A stretch of 64,000 nt of DNA from Amycolatopsis sp. NBC_01480. GTDB lineage: Bacteria > Actinomycetota > Actinomycetes > Mycobacteriales > Pseudonocardiaceae. Both the position numbers and the translations under genes were made by a program. Shown piece by piece: positions 1 to 5,978 of this stretch (position 1 is the stretch's first letter; the number at the start of each line of letters is the position of its first letter). The notes beneath the pieces were generated by a model. The model was not told where the DNA came from and ran no database searches. It worked only from the letters and a program-made list of their open reading frames with translations. Location of the stretch: the NCBI RefSeq assembly GCF_036227205.1, contig NZ_CP109442.1, positions 682,001 through 746,000 on the forward strand. Reading direction: 5' to 3'.

Positions 1-305
1 ATGCCCGTCCGGAACCCGACTGCCAGCCGCCGGCTGCCGCGCGCGGCCACGGTCACGCGGCGGCGGACCGCGTCCGCGGAGGCGAGCAGCGGACCGGTGT
101 CGGACAGCAGCTGCCGGCCGGCGTCGGTCAGCGCCACGCCGTGGCTGTCGCGGGTGAACAGCGCGGCGCCGAGATCCTGTTCCAGCGCCCGGATCTGCCG
201 GCTGAGCACCGGCTGCGCGATGTGCAGCTCTTCGGCGGCCCGGCCGAAATGCAGCCTTTCGGCGACGGCGAGGAAGTAGCGCAGTTTGCGCAGGTCCAGA
301 TCCAT
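1..305 (-). CDS. LysR-family transcriptional regulator, N-terminal part (runs off the window)
   Basis: The first 101 codons of a LysR-type DNA-binding regulator read leftward and are cut by the window edge. The protein starts MDLDLRKLRYFLAVAERLHF and continues with the classical LysR winged helix-turn-helix (GRAAEELHIAQPVLSRQIRALE), then the start of the linker helix. The ATG at 303-305 gives the usual LysR N-terminus. The C-terminal effector-binding domain is outside the window. It is divergent from the reductase gene at 489, and LysR proteins commonly control the adjacent divergent gene, so the reductase/epimerase cassette is the probable target. Family certain; ligand unknown. Confidence 0.9.
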   Translation of the reverse strand, partial: MDLDLRKLRYFLAVAERLHFGRAAEELHIAQPVLSRQIRALEQDLGAALFTRDSHGVALTDAGRQLLSDTGPLLASADAVRRRVTVAARGSRRLAVGFRTG

Positions 306-488
306 GGAGCCTCCCGGTCCGGCGATGCCTTCAGGGTATCACCACTACTGAAAGAAGTCTTGGACAGTTACTCCGGTCAATGGTTGGCTGAATAACATCA
401 GGACTTGAGGACAGGGCGCAAAACGGAAATGCTTCCTGGAATTCGTCGAGCCCTTCGTATTATTCCAATCCAGAAATCAGGAATACCC
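306..488. promoter_or_regulatory. Divergent control region between LysR and reductase cassette
   Basis: This 183-base gap lies between two divergent starts and is visibly more AT-rich than the flanking genes, especially 330-480. It must hold the promoters of both directions and, by family habit, a LysR box (T-N11-A type). I could not single out one convincing box by eye. Confidence 0.4.
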
Positions 489-1097
489 ATGAGCAGCGTC
501 AGCATTATCGGGCTGGGAACGATGGCCCGCACTCTGGCCGCCCGGGCACTCGCCGGCGGCAACGCCGTCGAGGTCATCGGCCGCGACCCGGCCAAAACCG
601 GGGAAGTGGCCGCCGCGCTCGGCGCCACGGCCGGCGCCGTCCCCACCGGGGACATCGTCATCCTCGCCGTGCCGTACGCCGGCGCCGGGCCGGTCGTCGC
701 CCAATTCGGCGACGCGCTGGCCGGCAAGATCGTCATCGACATCGCCAACCCCGTCACCCCCGACCTCAAGGGCCTGGCCACCCCCGACGGCAGTTCCGCC
801 GCGCAGGAGATCGCCAAGGCGGTCCCGGCGAGCACGCCCGTGGTGAAGGCGTTCAACACCGTCTTCGGGCACGTCCTGACGCCGGGCCGCACGCTGGACG
901 TGCTCCTGGCCGGCGACGACACGCGGGCCAAGACCAGCGTGTCGGCGTTTATCAAGAGCCTCGGGCTGCGCCCGCTGGACGTCGGCGGCCTGGAAATGGC
1001 GCGGTGGCTGGAAGGAACGGGCCTGCTGATGATCAGCCTGGCCGGCCACGGCGTCGGGAGCTTCGACTTCTCGCTCGGCATCGACCTTCTCGGCTGA
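489..1097 (+). CDS. NADPH-dependent F420 reductase-like (NADP oxidoreductase, coenzyme F420-dependent family)
   Basis: A 202-residue protein with an N-terminal Rossmann motif (VSIIGLGTMARTLAARAL), the follow-on NR(D) type stretch VEVIGRDPAK, and the DIVILAVPYAG strand and KAFNTVFG segment typical of the FNO/F420:NADPH-reductase and ProC-like dinucleotide-binding fold. Such proteins transfer hydride between NADP(H) and F420 or serve as small NADP-binding oxidoreductases in the cytoplasm. I chose the ATG at 489 because the Rossmann strand starts right after it; the open frame extends upstream but without family sequence. First gene of a three-gene cassette with the epimerase at 1128 and a distant paralogue at 2095. 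True substrate unknown. Confidence 0.8.
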   Translation: MSSVSIIGLGTMARTLAARALAGGNAVEVIGRDPAKTGEVAAALGATAGAVPTGDIVILAVPYAGAGPVVAQFGDALAGKIVIDIANPVTPDLKGLATPDGSSAAQEIAKAVPASTPVVKAFNTVFGHVLTPGRTLDVLLAGDDTRAKTSVSAFIKSLGLRPLDVGGLEMARWLEGTGLLMISLAGHGVGSFDFSLGIDLLG

Positions 1098-1127
1098 GCA
1101 CCACTTCACTCAAGAAGGAGCAGCAGC

Positions 1128-2057
1128 GTGCGCGTTTTCGTCACTGGCGGGACCGGCCATTCCGGTTCACACATCATCCCCGAGCTGATCGCCGCCGGGC
1201 ACGAGGTGACCGGGCTGGCCCGGTCGGACGCGTCCGCGGCGGCGCTGTCCGCGCTCGGCGCGAAGGTGCGGCGCGGCGACATCGAGGATCTCGACGGGCT
1301 CAAGGAGGCGGCCGCGGATTCCGACGGCGTCATCCACGTCGCGCACCGGCAAGACCTGCTTCCCACCGGCGGGATCGACGCCGTGGCCGCCGCGGAGGTC
1401 CCGATCATGCTCGCGTACGGCGATGCGCTCGCGGGCACCGGAAAGCCGCTGGTCGTGGCCGGGAGCATCGGCTCGCCCGGGAACCTAGGCCGGCCGGCGA
1501 CCGAGGCGGACCCGGCCCTGTCCGCCGGCGCCGAGCACCGGGGCACCCTGCGGGCCCGCAACGTCGTGGAGACCACCGTCATCGGCCTCGCCGAGCGGGG
1601 AGTGCGGTCTTCGGTCGTGCGGATCGCCAACATCGCGCACAGCACCACCGATCGGGCCGGCTTTCTCGTGCAGCTGATCGCGCTCGCGAAGGAGAAGGGC
1701 TTCGCCGGCTACCCCGGAGACGGCGCGAACCAGTGGAACGCCGTGCACATCCGCGATGTCGCGTCCTTGTTCCGCCTGGCGCTGGAGAAGGGGCCGGCCG
1801 GCCGGTACTGGCACGCGGTCGGGGACGGGGGCATCCCGCTCCGCGAGATCGCCGAGGCCATCGGCAGCCGGCTGGGCCTGCCCGTCGTGAGCATTCCCGC
1901 GGACGAGCTGATGGTGCCGGGCTATTTCGGCTTCCTCGCGAACATCGTCACGCGGAATTACCCGGCGGACAATCTCGAGACCCGCCGGACGCTCGGCTGG
2001 GAACCCGTTCAGCCCGGCCTGCTCGCCGATTTGGACAACGGCCATTACTTCGATTGA
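1128..2057 (+). CDS. NAD(P)-dependent epimerase/dehydratase (extended/atypical SDR)
   Basis: A 309-residue atypical short-chain dehydrogenase. The N-terminal nucleotide site is VFVTGGTGHSGSHI, followed by the LARSD acidic/basic selector after strand 2 and a GDIEDLDGL stretch typical of NAD-dependent epimerase/NmrA-like proteins. The central part has VVAGSIGSPG and the C-terminal half the NAVHIRDVASLFRLALE segment shared by putative NAD-dependent epimerases that act on small metabolites. Starts with GTG at 1128 behind an AAGGAG ribosome site. Only 30 bases separate it from the preceding reductase, so they should be co-transcribed. Substrate not predictable. Confidence 0.82.
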   Translation: MRVFVTGGTGHSGSHIIPELIAAGHEVTGLARSDASAAALSALGAKVRRGDIEDLDGLKEAAADSDGVIHVAHRQDLLPTGGIDAVAAAEVPIMLAYGDALAGTGKPLVVAGSIGSPGNLGRPATEADPALSAGAEHRGTLRARNVVETTVIGLAERGVRSSVVRIANIAHSTTDRAGFLVQLIALAKEKGFAGYPGDGANQWNAVHIRDVASLFRLALEKGPAGRYWHAVGDGGIPLREIAEAIGSRLGLPVVSIPADELMVPGYFGFLANIVTRNYPADNLETRRTLGWEPVQPGLLADLDNGHYFD

Positions 2058-2094
2058 CAAAAATTCCCGAGGGGACGCGAAGAATAGGACAACG

Positions 2095-2754
2095 GTGGGA
2101 TTCATCGGCAGCGGAGCCATCGGCACCACCATCGCGCGGCTCGCCGTCGAGGCCGGGCACCAGGTCGTGCTCAGTAACTCGCGCGGCCCCGAAACGCTCG
2201 CGGGCACGGTCGCGGAACTGGGGCCGCGGGCGTCCGCGGCGACAAGCCGGGAGGCCGCGGCGGCCGGTGACCTCGTTGTGGTCACGGTGCCGGTCAAGGT
2301 CTTCCCCGACTTGCCTGCCGGGCCGCCGGCCGGGAAGACGGTCATCGACACCTGCAACTACGGCCCCGAACGTGACGGGCAGATCCCCGAGCTCGACAGC
2401 CAGTCGCTCACCTCGAGCGAACTGCTGGAGCGGTACCTCCCGGGCGCCCTGGTCGTGAAGGCGTTCAACAACATCTTCTTCAAGCACCTGCGGTCACTCG
2501 CCCGCCCGGCGGGTGCGGCCGACCGCTCGTACCTGCCGATCGCCGGGGACGCCGCGCCGGCGAAGGCGGCAGTGACCGAGTTCCTCGAAGCCATCGGGTA
2601 CGGCGTCGTGGACGCGGGATCCCTGGCCGGCAGCTGGCGGCAGGCGACGGGCACGCCGGTCTGGGGAACCCCGTACGGGCCTTACTCGAACGAAAAGGGC
2701 CAGCCAGCCGCCGAGGACGCCATCCGCGCAGCGCTGGCCGCCGCCACGCGGTAG
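2095..2754 (+). CDS. F420/NADP reductase-like dinucleotide-binding protein (paralogue of the 489 gene)
   Basis: A 219-residue Rossmann protein starting GFIGSGAIGTTIARLAVEAG, with LSNSRGPETL after strand 2, DLVVVTVPVKVF and a KAFNNIFFKHL segment matching the KAFNTVFG segment of the gene at 489. It belongs to the same NADP-oxidoreductase/F420-dependent family, longer at the C-terminus (SWRQATGTPVWGTPYGPYSN, as in family members that carry an extra substrate-side lid). The GTG at 2095 is the only start close to the first strand. The two paralogues flank an epimerase, which suggests one redox pathway. Function beyond the family unknown. Confidence 0.78.
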   Translation: MGFIGSGAIGTTIARLAVEAGHQVVLSNSRGPETLAGTVAELGPRASAATSREAAAAGDLVVVTVPVKVFPDLPAGPPAGKTVIDTCNYGPERDGQIPELDSQSLTSSELLERYLPGALVVKAFNNIFFKHLRSLARPAGAADRSYLPIAGDAAPAKAAVTEFLEAIGYGVVDAGSLAGSWRQATGTPVWGTPYGPYSNEKGQPAAEDAIRAALAAATR

Positions 2755-2760
2755 CCGATC

Positions 2761-2795
2761 CCCCGCAACTCCCTGAATCCCAGGGAGTTGCGGGG
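2761..2795. terminator. Bidirectional hairpin terminator between convergent genes
   Basis: A perfect 15-base-pair stem (2761-2775 with 2781-2795; left arm CCCCGCAACTCCCTG) with a 5-base loop lies exactly between the stop at 2754 and the convergent ferredoxin stop at 2802. Position and symmetry suit a terminator for both strands. No T-tract follows, as is common in actinomycetes. Confidence 0.75.
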
Positions 2796-2801
2796 ATCAG
2801 G

Positions 2802-3017
2802 CTACGGGCGGGGGCCGACGACCTCCTTGCCCGCGCTGACCGTGATCGCCATCGCCGGGCAGGAGTCCGCGGCGTCGAGCACCGTCTCGTCCGGCTCGAC
2901 GGTTTCGGCGCGAGCGCGCGCGGTGGCGCCCTCCAGCTCGAAGACCTCGGGCATCAGCGACGCGCACATCCCGGAACCGATGCAGGTGTGCTCGTCGACC
3001 TCGACGTGCCAAGCCAT
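2802..3017 (-). CDS. [3Fe-4S] ferredoxin, P450 redox partner
   Basis: A 71-residue acidic ferredoxin. It shows CIGSGMC near the N-terminus (the position of the second of four cluster cysteines is replaced by glycine) and a C-terminal SCPAMAI, the pattern of actinomycete [3Fe-4S] ferredoxins of the SoyB/FdxD type. These donate electrons to cytochromes P450. It starts 4 bases after the P450 stop at 3022 in the same direction, so the two proteins are almost certainly made together as electron donor and monooxygenase. The ferredoxin reductase is not in the window. Confidence 0.9.
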   Translation of the reverse strand: MAWHVEVDEHTCIGSGMCASLMPEVFELEGATARARAETVEPDETVLDAADSCPAMAITVSAGKEVVGPRP

Positions 3018-3021
3018 CGTG

Positions 3022-4212
3022 TCACCATCCGATCGGCATCGACCGCGCTCCGCGGACGAGCATCTGGGTTTTCCACACGATATCGCCTGCCACGTGCAAG
3101 CCCGGCATTTCCCGGGTGAGCGCGCGCAGCGCCTCCTGGAGCTCCAGCCGGGCGAGCGGCGCGCCGAGGCAGTGGTGCACGCCGTGGCCGAAGCCGAGGT
3201 GGTGGTTGTCCTCGCGGGCGAGCACCAGCCCCTCGGCGTCGGTGAACTGGAGCCGGTCGCGGTTCGCCGCGCCCATCGCGACCAGCACCGGCTCGCCTTC
3301 CCGCACCAGCACGTCGCCGACCTGGACGTCCTCGGTGGCGTACCGGGCGAACCCGGCGCCGGCGCCGAGCGGCACGAACCGCAGCAGCTCCTCGACGGCC
3401 GACGGGATCAGCTCGGGCTCGGCGCACAGCCGCGCCCACTGCCCGGGCTCGTCCAGCAGCGCGTACACGAAGTTCGGGATCTGGCTCGCCGTGGTCTCGT
3501 GCCCGGCCACCAGGATGCCGACGCACATGTCCACCAGCTCCAGCTCACTGAGCCGGTCCTTTTCGTCGCGCGCGGAGATGAGCGCGGACATCAGGTCGTC
3601 CTGCGGCTGGGCTCGGTGCTCCGCGATCAGCCCGGCCATGTACGCGCGCAGCTCCTCGCGGTTGCGCTCGGCCTCCTCCGCGGTGAGCCCGCTGGTGGTC
3701 AGCGCCGCGTCGCTCCACACGCGGAAGCGCGGCCGGTCGGCGGTCGGGACGCCGAGCAGCTCGCAGATCACCGCGACCGGGATCGGCAACGCGTAGAGGT
3801 CGACCAGGTCGGCCGGCTGCCCGGCGGCCTTCATGTCCTCGATCAGGCCCTGGGCCAGCTCGGCCACCCGCGGGCGCAGCAGCTCGACGCGGCGCATGGT
3901 GAACGCCTTCGCCACCAGCGTGCGCAGCCGGGTGTGGTCCGGCGGGTCCATCATCAGGATGCCGCCGGTGCGCCGGTGCTCGGCCATCCGCGGCTCGTCC
4001 TTCTGCTCGGCCATCGCGCGGGAGAACCGGCGGTCGCCCAGTACCAGGCGGGCGTCGGCGTACCTCGTGGCCAGCCAGGAGTCCTGGCCGTGCGGCATGC
4101 GGACCCGGACCATGCCCTCGGCCTCGCGGGCGGCCGCGTAGGCCTCGTTGAGGGCCAGGCCCTCTTCCTCGTTGAACGGGTAGGCGAGCGGTTCGGTGGA
4201 TGTGGTGGTCAT
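3022..4212 (-). CDS. Cytochrome P450 (bacterial class I)
   Basis: A 396-residue soluble P450. Visible family motifs: I-helix oxygen-activation AGHETT (about 236-241), K-helix E275-L-L-R278, and the heme loop FGHGVHHCLGAPLAR with the thiolate Cys348. Length and motifs fit the CYP105/CYP107-like bacterial class that takes electrons from a small ferredoxin, here encoded next door. I chose the ATG at 4212 (MTTTSTEPLAYPF); an in-frame upstream ATG would add 33 residues without family sequence and would cover the palindrome at 4245. It is divergent from a TetR gene, so probably repressed by it. Substrate unknown: xenobiotic, terpene or macrolide hydroxylation are all possible. Confidence 0.93.
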   Translation of the reverse strand: MTTTSTEPLAYPFNEEEGLALNEAYAAAREAEGMVRVRMPHGQDSWLATRYADARLVLGDRRFSRAMAEQKDEPRMAEHRRTGGILMMDPPDHTRLRTLVAKAFTMRRVELLRPRVAELAQGLIEDMKAAGQPADLVDLYALPIPVAVICELLGVPTADRPRFRVWSDAALTTSGLTAEEAERNREELRAYMAGLIAEHRAQPQDDLMSALISARDEKDRLSELELVDMCVGILVAGHETTASQIPNFVYALLDEPGQWARLCAEPELIPSAVEELLRFVPLGAGAGFARYATEDVQVGDVLVREGEPVLVAMGAANRDRLQFTDAEGLVLAREDNHHLGFGHGVHHCLGAPLARLELQEALRALTREMPGLHVAGDIVWKTQMLVRGARSMPIGW

Positions 4213-4244
4213 GCGGAGAACTCCCGATCTGCTGGAAAGTCCGG

Positions 4245-4266
4245 TTTGTAAGCGCCTGCTTACAAA
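4245..4266. promoter_or_regulatory. Perfect palindrome, likely TetR operator for the P450 operon
   Basis: TTTGTAAGC (4245-4253) and its exact reverse complement GCTTACAAA (4258-4266) are separated by four bases. It sits 33 bases upstream of the P450 start in the TetR/P450 divergent gap, with the size and symmetry of a TetR-family operator. A second, spaced pair (GTTACTAA at 4332-4339, TTAGTAAC at 4418-4425) lies closer to the TetR gene. Confidence 0.6.
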
Positions 4267-4446
4267 GCTACCGATGGTGACGCACCGCGTCAATGCGCAC
4301 ACGGTCCGCACGCCGGTTAACGTGCCCGCTAGTTACTAACCCGACTACAGCTACGGCGGAACCAAGTCACTACGAGCGGATCGCCGGCGGCCGCGTCTCC
4401 GCCTACTTCCGGTCGGCTTAGTAACCTCGTCGCGGACGGAGGCGGT

Positions 4447-5019
4447 ATGACCGGAGAACAGCAGGCCCGCAAGCGGGACGCCGCGGCGACGAAGGCCGCG
4501 CTGCTGGACGCGGCCGAGGAGTTGTTCGCCGAGCGGGGCTTCGACCGCACGACCGTGCGGGACATCGCGAAGCGCGCGGGCGCGAACCAGGCGCTGCTGT
4601 TCCGCTACTTCGGGTCCAAGGAGTCCCTGTTCGGCATCGTGATGGCCCGGGGCGGGCTGGCCAAACTGGAGACGACCCCGCCGGAGCAGCTCTTCGAAAC
4701 GACGTTGCGCACGCTGCTCGAACCACCCCGCGACGGCAGCCCCCGCCGTTCCCTTGAGACCTACCTGCGCTCGACCGGCAGCAGCGGCGCCGCCACCACG
4801 ATGCGCGAGCACGTCGGCGAGGAGTACGCCCGGGTGCTGGCCACCCTCACCGACCAGCCGGACGCGGAACTGCGCGCGGACCTCGTCCTGGCGTGGATGC
4901 TGGGCATCGGCCTGGTCCGCTCGGTGACCGGCAAGGAGCCACTGGCCAGCGCCGGCGCCGAGGACATCGTCCGGCTGATCCGGCCGGCTGTGCAGACTCT
5001 GCTGGAGCGCAACGGATAA
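4447..5019 (+). CDS. TetR-family transcriptional regulator
   Basis: A 190-residue TetR-type repressor. The N-terminal helix-turn-helix is clear (AALLDAAEELFAERGFDRTT, then VRDIAKRAGANQALLFRYFG and SKESLF), followed by an unassigned helical ligand domain and a QTLLERNG end. ATG start at 4447 with a GGAGGCGGT ribosome site just upstream. It is transcribed divergently from the P450/ferredoxin pair and a perfect palindrome lies between them, which makes local repression relieved by the P450 substrate or product the simplest model. Ligand unknown. Confidence 0.92.
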   Translation: MTGEQQARKRDAAATKAALLDAAEELFAERGFDRTTVRDIAKRAGANQALLFRYFGSKESLFGIVMARGGLAKLETTPPEQLFETTLRTLLEPPRDGSPRRSLETYLRSTGSSGAATTMREHVGEEYARVLATLTDQPDAELRADLVLAWMLGIGLVRSVTGKEPLASAGAEDIVRLIRPAVQTLLERNG

Positions 5020-5060
5020 TCCCGTTGGCAGGCCTCGGCCGCAGCCCTAACGTCCCGGGC

Positions 5061-5978
5061 ATGACTCCGTTTCCGCCGACCGCGTTCGACCGGCTGACCC
5101 GCGCCGAGCTGCTCCCCCCGGTGCGCACGCTGCTGGCCTCGCTCGGCGTCCGCGGCGAGCCGGAGCCGTTCGCCGACGGTTCGCTGCCGGTGTACGCGGT
5201 GGGTGACTTGGTGCTGAAGCTGTTCCCGCCCGTCCACCTCGGCGAACTGCGGACCGAGCGCACGATGCTCGAGGTCCTGCACGGACGCCTGCCCATCCCG
5301 ACCCCGCGCGTCGTCCAGGCCGGAGAGTACGACGGCTGGGGTTACGTGCTGATGGAACGGCTGCCCGGCGTCACGCTCAAGGAGGCTTGGCCACATCTGT
5401 CCACGGAGGACAAAGCCGCGCTCGCCCCGCGGCTTGGCGAGGCGCTGGCCGCACTGCACGGCCTGGACGACCCCGCTTTGGCGGTTCTCGGCCCTTGCGA
5501 CTGGCGCGCTTTCCTTACCGGGCAACGAGATCAGGCTGTCGACCACCATGCCGCCACGAAGCTGGACTCGCATTGGCTGGCGCAGATCCCGGCGTTCCTG
5601 GACACGGTGGACCTCGGCGAGCCCGCGACCGTCCCGCTGCACACCGAGTTCATGCGCGACCATCTGATGGTCATGCCCGGCAGCTGGGAAGTCACCGGCC
5701 TGTTCGACTTCGAGCCCGCGATGCGTGGCGCCGCGGAGTACGAGTTCGTGGCCGTGGGCCTGTTCGTCTCCGGCGGCGACGCGGATTTCCTGCGCCGCCT
5801 GCTCCTGGCGTACGGCTACCGCCCGGCGGACCTCGGCGAGGACTTCGCGCGCCGGTGCCTGGCGTATGCGCTGCTGCATGTGTACAGCAACTTCCGCTGG
5901 TACCTCGACGTCCTGCCTGCCCCACCCGAGCCGACGCTGGACGCACTCGCCACGACCTGGTGGGGCACCGCGGGCTAG
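5061..5978 (+). CDS. Aminoglycoside phosphotransferase/protein-kinase-fold protein with altered catalytic loop
   Basis: A 305-residue member of the APH/choline-kinase superfamily: the phosphate-binding lysine region VLKLFPP, the YVLMERLPGVTL hinge, the ALAALHGLDDP helix, a catalytic loop LHTEFMRDHLMV and a metal loop GLFDFEPAMRG. In typical APH enzymes the catalytic loop is HxDxxxxN; here the Asp position is Glu and the Asn position is His. The metal loop keeps D-F-E. This may still be a small-molecule kinase, or a member with weakened activity. Its stop overlaps the stop of the convergent FAD oxidoreductase. Resistance to any drug is not shown. Confidence 0.75.
   Translation: MTPFPPTAFDRLTRAELLPPVRTLLASLGVRGEPEPFADGSLPVYAVGDLVLKLFPPVHLGELRTERTMLEVLHGRLPIPTPRVVQAGEYDGWGYVLMERLPGVTLKEAWPHLSTEDKAALAPRLGEALAALHGLDDPALAVLGPCDWRAFLTGQRDQAVDHHAATKLDSHWLAQIPAFLDTVDLGEPATVPLHTEFMRDHLMVMPGSWEVTGLFDFEPAMRGAAEYEFVAVGLFVSGGDADFLRRLLLAYGYRPADLGEDFARRCLAYALLHVYSNFRWYLDVLPAPPEPTLDALATTWWGTAG

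Noticed and set aside
2802..4212. A secondary-metabolite gene cluster around the P450.
   Set aside because: No polyketide, peptide or terpene synthase is near; the P450 stands with ferredoxin and TetR only.
5061..5978. Aminoglycoside resistance gene.
   Set aside because: The catalytic loop is altered and the fold covers many kinases; resistance cannot be claimed.
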